NCBI GenBank assembly: GCA_964003245.1
Contig: CAXFIU010000045.1
Span: 1-10,935, forward strand
Direction of reading: 5' to 3'
Length of the DNA stretch: 10,935 bases
Source: MGIIb-O2 sp964003245
GTDB lineage: Archaea; Thermoplasmatota; Poseidoniia; Poseidoniales; Thalassarchaeaceae
Shown: positions 1-6,485 of the stretch, in pieces
How positions within the stretch are numbered: position 1 is the first letter of the stretch
Layout of the letters: the number at the start of each line of letters is the position of its first letter
Translations under genes and position numbers: made by a program
Notes under the pieces: generated by a model
What the model was told of the DNA's origin: nothing
The model's database searches: none
What the model saw: the letters and a program-made list of their open reading frames with translations, nothing else

Positions 1-57
1 GGTGTAGATCTACCTGACTATCTTGGAACATTGTCTGAAGACAATACTAACGAATGA
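1..57 (+). CDS. C-terminal tail of an unidentified upstream gene (partial)
   Basis: Frame 1 is open from the first base to a TGA at 55-57. It encodes 18 residues ending in an acidic, polar tail (LPDYLGTLSEDNTNE). The other two plus-strand frames hit stops within the first 15 bases. Its position, upstream of and in the same direction as the thiolase with a 55-bp gap, suggests it is the end of a real gene. The fragment is too short to identify, and no function is proposed. It could also be open by chance, since only 18 codons are visible. Confidence 0.45.
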   Translation, partial: GVDLPDYLGTLSEDNTNE

Positions 58-112
58 GAGACTGTCCTAACTAGATAGTCACCCTCATGAATGACTTACA
101 TCTCGGACCATC
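58..112 (+). promoter_or_regulatory. 55-bp spacer upstream of the thiolase; no clear promoter elements
   Basis: This spacer lies between the TGA of the upstream tail and the thiolase ATG. I see no convincing archaeal TATA box (a TTTATA-like A/T run 25-30 bases before the start) and no purine-rich Shine-Dalgarno before 113. The thiolase may be cotranscribed with the gene to its left or use a weak or leaderless promoter. Two out-of-frame ATGs (87 and 91) lie in the spacer and open only very short frames. An in-frame TGA at 92-94 means the thiolase cannot start further upstream. Confidence 0.3.
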
Positions 113-1336
113 ATGGCCGTTGAAGATGTAGTGATTGTTGGTGGTGCTAGAACGCCGTTTTGTGAGTGGCAAGGTGGTAAAAGAGGAGATGGTCTCCCTG
201 GTGGCCTGTTGAAGGATACGACTGCTCTCAAATTAGGAGAAATAGCGATAAAAGGTGCTCTTGAGAAAACTGGAACATCTCCTGAAGCTGTAGATCATGT
301 GGTAATGGGTTATGCATTACAAACATGTGATCAGGCAATATTTGGCGCTAGGCATGCAGGTTTAGGTGCAGGAATACCTCAAGAAGTTCCGATGTTAACC
401 CTATCAAGAATATGTGGTTCAGGAGTTCAATCCATTGTAACAGGCGCACAGATGATAATGCTTGGAGAAGCATCAACTGTGGTCTCAGGAGGTATGGAAA
501 ATCTTTCTCAATCTCCTCATGTTCTTCGTGGAATGAGAGATACATACAAATTAGCCAGGCCACCAAAACAAGGTACAGTTTTAGAAAAAGATATGGAAGA
601 TTACTTATTTACAAATTTATTAGATGGGATGTGCGGTTCTTTTATGGCCCAGACGTCTGATGAAATTTGCAGAAGAAAAGGCATCACAAGAAAAGAAACA
701 GATGAATTTGCTGCGCTTTCACATGCAAGAACTGCATCATCAATAGAGAATGGCATTTGGGAACAAGAGATAGTATCTGTTGGTGAAATTACATACAAAG
801 ATGAGGATCATGTAGTACTTGATTCGACTCCTGAATCTTTATCCGAATTAAGAACTGCTTTCGGCCCAGATAGTCTAGTTACTGCAGGTAATGCCAGTGG
901 AGTTGTTGATGGAGCAGCAGCTGTCGTAATTAAATCAGCATCTAGGGCTTCTTCCGATGGAGATTCTCCTTTAGCAAGAATTGTTTCTTGGGGGATTGTA
1001 GGTTTGGAACCAGCAATAATGGCATATGGCCCTGTTCCAAGCAGTCGCTTGGCTCTAGAAAAAGCAGGTCTAAGTATTGAAGATATTGATAGATGGGAGA
1101 TCAATGAAGCATTTGCTGGTCAAGCAGTTGCTTGTATCAAAGACTTAGGATTAGATATCGAGAAAGTGAATGTAAATGGGGGGGCAGTTGGTTTAGGACA
1201 CCCTCTTGCAGCTACAGGTACTAGATTAGTACTAACTTTGGCTCATGAGTTGAAGAGATGTGGAGGCAAATATGGAGTTGCAACCGCATGCATTGGTGGC
1301 GGCCAAGGGATTGCGATGATCATTGAATCAATTTAG
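113..1336 (+). CDS. acetyl-CoA C-acyltransferase / acetoacetyl-CoA thiolase
   Basis: Thiolase-superfamily enzyme of 407 residues, close to the usual length for the family (about 390-400). It catalyses condensation of two acyl-CoAs or the reverse CoA-dependent cleavage of 3-ketoacyl-CoA. The full classical catalytic set is visible: nucleophile Cys101 in ICGSGVQSI, Asn331 in NEAFAGQAV, His363 in GLGHPLAATGTR and Cys393 in CIGGGQG. The N-terminal VVIVGGARTPF motif is also typical. The second cysteine and the NEAFA motif mark it as the bacterial/eukaryotic type, not the SCP-x-like thiolase that many archaea encode beside HMG-CoA synthase. No HMG-CoA synthase, acyl-CoA dehydrogenase or hydratase lies in the window, so biosynthetic use (mevalonate) and degradative use (beta-oxidation) cannot be separated. 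The ATG at 113 is the first possible start after an in-frame TGA at 92-94. The stop overlaps the convergent tauE-like gene by 4 bp. Confidence 0.95.
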   Translation: MAVEDVVIVGGARTPFCEWQGGKRGDGLPGGLLKDTTALKLGEIAIKGALEKTGTSPEAVDHVVMGYALQTCDQAIFGARHAGLGAGIPQEVPMLTLSRICGSGVQSIVTGAQMIMLGEASTVVSGGMENLSQSPHVLRGMRDTYKLARPPKQGTVLEKDMEDYLFTNLLDGMCGSFMAQTSDEICRRKGITRKETDEFAALSHARTASSIENGIWEQEIVSVGEITYKDEDHVVLDSTPESLSELRTAFGPDSLVTAGNASGVVDGAAAVVIKSASRASSDGDSPLARIVSWGIVGLEPAIMAYGPVPSSRLALEKAGLSIEDIDRWEINEAFAGQAVACIKDLGLDIEKVNVNGGAVGLGHPLAATGTRLVLTLAHELKRCGGKYGVATACIGGGQGIAMIIESI

Positions 1337-2139
1337 AATATTATTGCTAATATTTCTTGAATATATTTGAACATACTAATGCTGATGATTAGTATAAAAA
1401 GACTGGTAATTACTTTTACTGGCAAGTATTCTATTGCATATTTGGCACCTGTGAAAGATAGAGCCATCACCAATAATGGCACAACTAAACCAATTGTTGT
1501 AGCTTCTTCGATTAGATTACTAAAATTTCCATCAATTAATATATGGGAAATTATAGCAGTTGGAACAACCATTACTGCTAGCATAAATGCAGTCCCTGCA
1601 GATGACTTACTACTAAGTCCACCATAATTCCTATTCATAGTGACGAATATACCTCCACCTCCAATACCAAGAAGTCCTGAAGACATACCTCCGAAGAATA
1701 TTCCAGTTAGCCAATATCTTTCATTCATTTCACCTATTGCTTCTCCAGTAATATCTTCTTTAGATGACATACGTAATGCCGCTTTATAACAAATCCATGA
1801 AACTATAATCAATGCAATTATTTTTATTGTGATGTCGCTAATATATTCAATTAATAAGAAACCTAAGATTACTCCGACTATTGCCCCAGGGACTCCAAAA
1901 ATCATACCTCTCTTAGCAATTTCAATATCTCCATGCCCTCCTTTTTTATGAGCAAATTGACTCCCTAGAGCCACAGACCAGACTAAAATTAAGGAACCTA
2001 AAATTGCAGTTTTTATCTCCCAATCCATAATGTAATGTAATATTGGCATGAAAATGATTCCCCCACCCAATCCTAATGGTGAGAAAATAATAGCAGTGGA
2101 AAAAATTAGAATCAATGCTAAGATTGTATTTGGTTCCAT
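1333..2139 (-). CDS. TauE/SafE-family (sulfite/organosulfur exporter-like) membrane permease
   Basis: This 268-residue polytopic membrane protein has about eight hydrophobic segments (roughly 5-33, 43-61, 78-99, 103-121, 143-165, 181-202, 213-231, 242-264). It shows the internal duplication typical of TauE/SafE proteins: a glycine-rich GLGGGIIFMP near residues 23-32 and a matching GLLGIGGGGIFV near 155-166, each starting a half. Characterised relatives export sulfite, sulfoacetate or related anions, but the family is broad and the substrate here is not shown by sequence. The start at 2139 is supported by an unusually good Shine-Dalgarno (AAAGGAGAG, about 5-8 bases upstream). It is the last gene of the minus-strand cluster, 19 bp after the YeiH-like gene. 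Its TAA lies inside the end of the convergent thiolase, leaving no room for a separate terminator. Confidence 0.88.
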   Translation of the reverse strand: MEPNTILALILIFSTAIIFSPLGLGGGIIFMPILHYIMDWEIKTAILGSLILVWSVALGSQFAHKKGGHGDIEIAKRGMIFGVPGAIVGVILGFLLIEYISDITIKIIALIIVSWICYKAALRMSSKEDITGEAIGEMNERYWLTGIFFGGMSSGLLGIGGGGIFVTMNRNYGGLSSKSSAGTAFMLAVMVVPTAIISHILIDGNFSNLIEEATTIGLVVPLLVMALSFTGAKYAIEYLPVKVITSLFILIISISMFKYIQEILAIIF

Positions 2140-2140
2140 A

Positions 2141-2155
2141 AAATCTCTCCTTTGG
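2141..2155 (-). promoter_or_regulatory. Shine-Dalgarno of the tauE-like gene
   Basis: Read on the minus strand, the 19-bp spacer before the ATG at 2139 contains AAAGGAGAG followed by a short T-rich stretch. This is the clearest anti-16S-type ribosome binding site in the window, and it supports independent internal initiation on the polycistronic message. It also decides the start codon. Confidence 0.6.
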
Positions 2156-2158
2156 CAT

Positions 2159-3139
2159 TTATGAAAATATCATTATAGTCAAATAACTACTTATTAACAT
2201 ACAAATCGTTGCCAATATTCCTACTAATAGTATCGGCCCTCCAGCATTTCTCATACTTTCCTTATTTATGAAAAATCCAACAGATGCGAGTAAAGGAAGT
2301 AACAATAATTTCCCTAGGGATGCTAGATTATCTGCTAACTCAACGGGAATTAACCACGTCGCCAGAATTGCAGTTAAGACAAAACCAGGGACGAAATATG
2401 GTATTGTGCCAATTTCAAATTTCTGTCCTTCTGTCTTTATTTTATTATTTGCTATAATAGCACACAATGGAACTATGATGACTAATAATGACACTCTTGA
2501 TAGCTTTATTGTTGTAGCTATAACCATTGCTTCAGGCCCTATAGTTTCTCCCGCTGCGATTGCTTGAGGGACTGCATGGATTACAGAACCTGCCCAAATA
2601 CCTCCTTGTTCTTCTGTTAAATTAAGAATCTTTGATAGAACTGGAATTGTGAAAAATGTAACTAAACCTAGTAAATTAATTATTGCAAGTATTACTCCTA
2701 CTTTTTCCTCTTTTAGTTTTAGACCTGGAGATACAGCCATTACTGCACTGTTTCCACAAATAGCACCTCCTGTTCCAAGTGCTAAGGAAGTTTCTAAATC
2801 CAATTTCATATATTTCCCAATAAAATAGCATGTAGTAAAACTAGTTACTGCCGTAATTAGGACTACAAATAGGCCTATTGATCCAATTTCTGTTTCGAAA
2901 AAAGAAGTAAGATTCAAACCGAAACCAAGTAGAATAATTGCTATTGGCATTATGAATTTAATCATCCATTTCCCTCCTTCTTCAACATTAGTTGTTAAAA
3001 TCGCGAATAAAGCTCCAAAAATTAGAGCCAAGGTACTAGCTCCAATCCTAATCTCATAATCAATAAGTTCATTGTTAATTATATACGCAAATGCGCCAAT
3101 TATTATCGAACTAATTATTCCAATATTTTTACTCATCAT
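2159..3139 (-). CDS. YeiH/UPF0324-family putative anion exporter
   Basis: A 326-residue, very hydrophobic protein with about ten membrane segments, matching the YeiH/UPF0324 family (PF03601) often labelled putative sulfate exporter. Recognisable family elements are LLGFGLNL (70-77), GTGGAICGNSAV (122-133), IWAGSVIHAVPQAIAAG (181-197), the ATTIKLSRV segment (208-216) and a PYFVPGFV stretch (247-254) before the last helices. Length is normal for the family. Physiological substrates are poorly established, so sulfate export is a label, not a demonstrated role. The gene begins with two adjacent ATGs (3139 and 3136), and either could be used; a GGTGG just upstream is a weak ribosome site. It lies 7 bp after the TraB-like gene and 19 bp before the TauE-like gene, so it is probably cotranscribed with both. 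Confidence 0.88.
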   Translation of the reverse strand: MMSKNIGIISSIIIGAFAYIINNELIDYEIRIGASTLALIFGALFAILTTNVEEGGKWMIKFIMPIAIILLGFGLNLTSFFETEIGSIGLFVVLITAVTSFTTCYFIGKYMKLDLETSLALGTGGAICGNSAVMAVSPGLKLKEEKVGVILAIINLLGLVTFFTIPVLSKILNLTEEQGGIWAGSVIHAVPQAIAAGETIGPEAMVIATTIKLSRVSLLVIIVPLCAIIANNKIKTEGQKFEIGTIPYFVPGFVLTAILATWLIPVELADNLASLGKLLLLPLLASVGFFINKESMRNAGGPILLVGILATICMLISSYLTIMIFS

Positions 3140-3146
3140 ACCACCA

Positions 3147-4313
3147 TCAAATCAATCCCGATGAAATCATGGCTAATGCCAGAATGCTCCCTGCAGAAGA
3201 ACCTAAGTTGCCAAATATTGTTACCATCAGTACTCTACCTACTTTATTCTTGAAAAAAATACTGAATAAACTGGAAAATTCAAGAAAGTCATATGCATCT
3301 TTTCCAGTAGGTGGCGCCATTTTTAATTGAGTGTATCCCGCAAACCAACCTGCTGCTAAACTTGGATTTAGCGATGTAATTGGTGATGCCAGTGCTCCAA
3401 CTAATATTGATAGTGGATGCCCTCTAGCTACTAGAACGCCCAAACCAGCTAGTAATGAATTTAAGAATAGCCAAATTGATATGTTATCAATTAATTCCGC
3501 AATATCTCCTTCATAAACACTTTTCCCTATTAGAAATGCCAGTAAAATAGGTATCGCTGTCATCAGATATTTTGGCCACTTAGGTTTTTTTGGCTGTTCA
3601 TTAAGAATTGAGAGATTAGAGGTAGTTTCTAAAGCCGGCCTTTTTAGATTCTTTTGTATACCTGTTAAGTGACCTGCACCAACTACTGCTAAGATTTTTC
3701 CCTTCCCGCGAATTTGTTGTATTCGGCCACTCAAAAACTCATCTCTTTCGTCTATGAGTACCTTCCCTGCATTAGGTGCAACTTTGTATACATCTTCCAT
3801 CATATTGGTCAGTAAATCACTATCTTCAAGTAATTCTTCTAGATCGAAATCATCATCGTTTTCATCGGATAGCAATGCATCAAAAACTCTAAATTTCTCA
3901 AAAAAACCCATACTATGCCATGCTCTTCTGAGCGTAATTACTACATTCCTGTCTATTAATTCAAATGGTATTCCTTCTTCTTCTCCGATATTTATTGCAG
4001 CTAATAGTTCTGCTCCTGGTTTTTCTCCAGTATCAATTCCCATTTTTCTTTGTTGAACTGCTAATGCAGATTGTAGAAAAATCATTCCTGCTTTTCCGTC
4101 ACTAATTATTTTCAGTAGATCTTCATTATCCATTCCTTCGGGTTTCTTTAATGCAGTTAATCTTGATTCACATAGTTCTACAGCAATCAGATCGGGTTTG
4201 AATTCGTTAATTTGTTCTTTGACTAGATTTACTGAAGTTTTACTGACATGAGCAGTTCCTAGTAAACGAAGATTTTCATCTATATCTACTATATTCTTAG
4301 TATTATTAGACAT
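3147..4313 (-). CDS. TraB/PrgY-family membrane protein (putative TIKI-like hydrolase)
   Basis: A 388-residue protein of the TraB/PrgY/TIKI superfamily. Conserved marks are LLGTAHVSK (17-25), AVELCESR (44-51), FELIDRN (117-123), the RAW segment near 130 and VVGAGHLTGI (210-219). The paired GxxH motifs (GTAH, GAGH) and the early glutamate are the positions proposed for metal-dependent catalysis in TIKI proteins. After residue about 245 come four or so membrane segments (roughly 248-264, 277-297, 299-316, 361-385), an arrangement common in archaeal members. An acidic stretch (149-166, mostly Asp/Glu) sits between the conserved blocks. PrgY reduces pheromone activity in Enterococcus; archaeal function is unknown. 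Its ATG overlaps the folP stop by one base (TAATG), which implies translational coupling. Seven bases separate it from the YeiH-like gene. Confidence 0.88.
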   Translation of the reverse strand: MSNNTKNIVDIDENLRLLGTAHVSKTSVNLVKEQINEFKPDLIAVELCESRLTALKKPEGMDNEDLLKIISDGKAGMIFLQSALAVQQRKMGIDTGEKPGAELLAAINIGEEEGIPFELIDRNVVITLRRAWHSMGFFEKFRVFDALLSDENDDDFDLEELLEDSDLLTNMMEDVYKVAPNAGKVLIDERDEFLSGRIQQIRGKGKILAVVGAGHLTGIQKNLKRPALETTSNLSILNEQPKKPKWPKYLMTAIPILLAFLIGKSVYEGDIAELIDNISIWLFLNSLLAGLGVLVARGHPLSILVGALASPITSLNPSLAAGWFAGYTQLKMAPPTGKDAYDFLEFSSLFSIFFKNKVGRVLMVTIFGNLGSSAGSILALAMISSGLI

Positions 4314-5152
4314 TAGAATTCCTCCATGGCAGCCATAGCACGAAACAAGTCCGTATGTTCTCCTACATCATGCACTCTGATGATATCTACTTTTTTTGAT
4401 TTCGACATTGCTGCAATCCCCAGAGTCCCTGCTAACCTGTCTTTTGTTTCAATTCTACCCAATAATTCAGAAAACATACTTTTCCTACTTACTCCCCACA
4501 TTAGGCCAACATCCTTCATGGGGACTATTCCTCTACCGGATTTTAATAGAGATAGATTATGTTGCAGAGATTTTCCGAATCCTATCCCTGGATCAACAAT
4601 TATCCGTTCAGGACTGACACCTTCATCAACCAATAACTTTACTTTTCGATTCAATAGTTCTCTTACTTCTATTACTACATCATCGTATTGAGGATTATTT
4701 TGCATATTTTCTGGCAAACCTCTCATATGCATTAGACAAATATAACAATCACTTTCCTTTATCAAAGTTAACATATTTTTATCACCAAGTGCTGAAATAT
4801 CATTTATCATATCTGCTCCTTCTTTCAAAGATAGTTCCGCCACTTTCGCTCTTCTAGTGTCAACAGAAATACCTATTTTGGGAAATTCCTTTCTTAATTC
4901 TCTAATTACCGGAATCACTCTTGATATCTCCTCCTCTTCTCCTACAGGATTTGCACCCGGTCTAGTCGATTCCCCTCCAACATCTAACCAATCTGCACCA
5001 TTTTGAATCATTAAGTTTGCAATCTTAATTGTTTCAGATATATTATTTGTTCTCGAATCTTCAAAAAACGAGTCCGGAGTGATATTTAGTACCCCCATTA
5101 TCCTAGGAAAACCATCTTCCCGGCGAACTATCAAGGGTCTCCAGTCGGGCAT
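4313..5152 (-). CDS. folP: dihydropteroate synthase
   Basis: Joins 6-hydroxymethyl-7,8-dihydropterin diphosphate to p-aminobenzoate in folate synthesis; cytosolic TIM barrel. All signature blocks are present in order in 279 residues (E. coli about 282): MGVLNITPDSF (19-29), DVGGESTRPGANP (57-69), ISVDTR with Asp98 (95-100), Asn117-Asp118, CLMHMRG (139-145), IVDPGIGFGKS (185-195), SRKSMFSELLG with Lys224 (222-232), and Arg259/His261 in IIRVHDV. These line up with the substrate-binding residues of bacterial DHPS. The start at 5152 is preceded by GAGGT about 8 bases upstream and by an in-frame TAG 15 bases before it, so no earlier start is available. It heads the minus-strand cluster, and no folK, folE or folC gene is visible nearby. 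The close match to bacterial proteins suggests transfer from bacteria, but no tree was built. Confidence 0.96.
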   Translation of the reverse strand: MPDWRPLIVRREDGFPRIMGVLNITPDSFFEDSRTNNISETIKIANLMIQNGADWLDVGGESTRPGANPVGEEEEISRVIPVIRELRKEFPKIGISVDTRRAKVAELSLKEGADMINDISALGDKNMLTLIKESDCYICLMHMRGLPENMQNNPQYDDVVIEVRELLNRKVKLLVDEGVSPERIIVDPGIGFGKSLQHNLSLLKSGRGIVPMKDVGLMWGVSRKSMFSELLGRIETKDRLAGTLGIAAMSKSKKVDIIRVHDVGEHTDLFRAMAAMEEF

Positions 5153-5207
5153 GTTGATACCTCGATTCTACCAATCCTTTATGATGTGATGTAGTGGCAA
5201 TCCAACG
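5153..5207. promoter_or_regulatory. divergent promoter region between folP and the 5208 membrane-protein gene
   Basis: A 55-bp spacer separates two divergent start codons, so at least two promoters must lie in or near it. For folP, the minus strand carries CTATAAC at 5217-5211. That would place transcription start near 5185 and give a leader of roughly 30 bases holding the GAGGT ribosome site. For the plus-strand gene, TTTATG at 5178-5183 lies about 27 bases before the ATG at 5208, the distance expected for a leaderless archaeal transcript. Both TATA assignments are guesses from spacing and base composition. Confidence 0.4.
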
Positions 5208-5879
5208 ATGGTTATAGGGGACGATGCACTTAATGACAGTTTATCGACTGCCAATTCACCTATTTCTAACACTCAAAACGATGATCCTATGAACCAATCG
5301 TCATTAGAGATGATGGAATCAATAATACAGCGACTCCAACCTCAAAATAGACATGATATTAGAGACATGATATTCCAGAGAGGAAGAATTTCTGGAGCTA
5401 TGCTCATCATGGCAATCCTTCTTTGGTGGATATCTGTTGAGAAAGGAGCAGATAGATTAGGTGATTCATCTATTCCGATTTCTCAACTGGGCGGTTTCGA
5501 ATTCGCAGAACTAAGTTTGATTGTTCCTAGTATAGCTTTACTTGCAACTCTAGTAATGTCAATTGGAAGGGAAAGAGGTAATGCAGTATTATCCAATTTA
5601 GCAGGAATTTTAGTTATTCTTGGCGCTTTTTACATTTTGGAGCCATTTGGTAATTTATTATTAGGAACTGGTGACATGGATATACAAAACGCCCTTTTTG
5701 CCAGTGGTAGGCTTACACTTCTTGCCTTGTTACTGCATTTTGCAACAAGATTCTTTTTTGAGGCATTACTACTTCAATGGGTCAGAACCTGGTTATTATC
5801 AAATGATATAGATATTTTCGCATCAAATGAACAAAATATCTACGAGGGTCATACTGATGAAGAAGTTCCTCTCGCATAG
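5208..5879 (+). CDS. uncharacterised four-helix membrane protein
   Basis: A 223-residue protein that I do not recognise. Residues 1-58 are hydrophilic, starting with a Ser/Asn/Asp-rich low-complexity stretch (1-32) and followed by a predicted amphipathic helix (MESIIQRLQPQNRHDIRDMIFQRGR). Four membrane segments follow at roughly 61-77, 99-119, 130-152 and 164-190, the third and fourth separated by a short GTGDMD loop. The acidic C-tail (about 198-223) is soluble. No catalytic motif or signal peptide is evident. The ATG at 5208 is used here; an internal in-frame Met28 (5289) would remove most of the low-complexity segment and is an alternative. The gene ends 5 bp before aTrm56, so it is probably cotranscribed with it. 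Base composition resembles the neighbours. Confidence 0.8.
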   Translation: MVIGDDALNDSLSTANSPISNTQNDDPMNQSSLEMMESIIQRLQPQNRHDIRDMIFQRGRISGAMLIMAILLWWISVEKGADRLGDSSIPISQLGGFEFAELSLIVPSIALLATLVMSIGRERGNAVLSNLAGILVILGAFYILEPFGNLLLGTGDMDIQNALFASGRLTLLALLLHFATRFFFEALLLQWVRTWLLSNDIDIFASNEQNIYEGHTDEEVPLA

Positions 5880-5884
5880 GTTAT

Positions 5885-6451
5885 GTGAACGGTGACAAAA
5901 TCCCTTATGTGAGTGTCCTAAGGTTAGGTCACAGGCGTGATAGAGATAAACGAATCACATCGCATTTGGGTCTAACAGCTAGAGCATTTGGAGCAGATGA
6001 GATACATCTAGCAGGTGAAGAAGATCCATCTGCTTTAGAAACTTGGAAATCGGTTACAAAAAGATTCGGAGGTAATTTCAAATGTTCTTATGAACCAAAA
6101 CCTCTCAGATTTTTACGTAATTTTTCAAAAGATTCAGGAGACGGTAAACCTGGTACTATAATTCACCTTACTATGTACGGTGAAACTTGGAAAGATGAAT
6201 TGCCTAAAATTGATTTTTCGAGACCAATGGTTGTTGTAGTTGGAGGTACTAAAGTCCCAGGAGAGGTCTATCGTTTAGCAAGTCACAATATTTCAATTGG
6301 TAATCAACCACATTCAGAGGTAGCCGCATTAGCAATATTCCTTGAATCTTTGATTGGTGACATTGATGAAGAAAAATATTTTTCCGGCGGTGAGATTAAA
6401 GTTATACCAAACGGAGAAAGAAAACAAGTAATTATTTCCGAAGAAGAATAA
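5885..6451 (+). CDS. tRNA (cytidine(56)-2'-O)-methyltransferase, aTrm56
   Basis: SPOUT-class methyltransferase that uses S-adenosylmethionine to methylate the 2'-O of C56 in the T-loop of tRNA; essentially archaeal (COG1303). The family fingerprints are unmistakable in 188 residues: VLRLGHRRDRDKR (11-23), GLTARAFGADEIHLAGEED (29-47), IIHLTMYG (92-99), VVVVGGTKVPGEVY (116-129) and the C-terminal trefoil-knot segment SIGNQPHSEVAALAIFL (137-153). The start is GTG at 5885, five bases after the previous stop; an ATG two bases earlier runs straight into TGA. A second in-frame GTG at 5909 would begin two codons before VLRLGHR, closer to typical archaeal N-termini, with GGTGA 13 bases upstream, so the true start may be 5909. 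Probably cotranscribed with the upstream membrane protein. Confidence 0.95.
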   Translation: MNGDKIPYVSVLRLGHRRDRDKRITSHLGLTARAFGADEIHLAGEEDPSALETWKSVTKRFGGNFKCSYEPKPLRFLRNFSKDSGDGKPGTIIHLTMYGETWKDELPKIDFSRPMVVVVGGTKVPGEVYRLASHNISIGNQPHSEVAALAIFLESLIGDIDEEKYFSGGEIKVIPNGERKQVIISEEE

Positions 6452-6485
6452 CTGTTTCAAAATAAAATCTGATTTCTTGTAGTCA
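6452..6485 (+). promoter_or_regulatory. AT-rich spacer before carA, possible weak promoter
   Basis: This 34-bp spacer has a CAAAATAAAATC stretch at about 6458-6469, centred some 23 bases before the carA ATG. It could act as a TATA box for a nearly leaderless carA transcript, which would separate carAB from the aTrm56 message. No Shine-Dalgarno is present. Base composition alone supports this, so it is weak. Confidence 0.25.

Noticed and set aside
16..80. Inverted repeat GACTATCT (16-23) / AGATAGTC (73-80)
   Set aside because: Only eight bases per arm with 49 bases between, the first arm lying inside the coding tail. A match this short is expected by chance and has no associated T-run.
87..131. 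Short ORFs from ATGs at 87 and 91 upstream of the thiolase
   Set aside because: Only about 10-14 codons, out of frame with the thiolase and overlapping its start, with no ribosome site. No evidence of a leader peptide.
808..1104. Open frame of 98 codons on the minus strand inside the thiolase
   Set aside because: It lies wholly within a gene whose catalytic motifs are all accounted for; its translation is a low-complexity shadow with no recognisable domain.
3754..4056. Serine-rich plus-strand frame opposite the traB-like gene
   Set aside because: The serine runs are the reverse complement of the Asp/Glu-rich acidic stretch in the TraB-like protein, so this is an artefact and not a gene.
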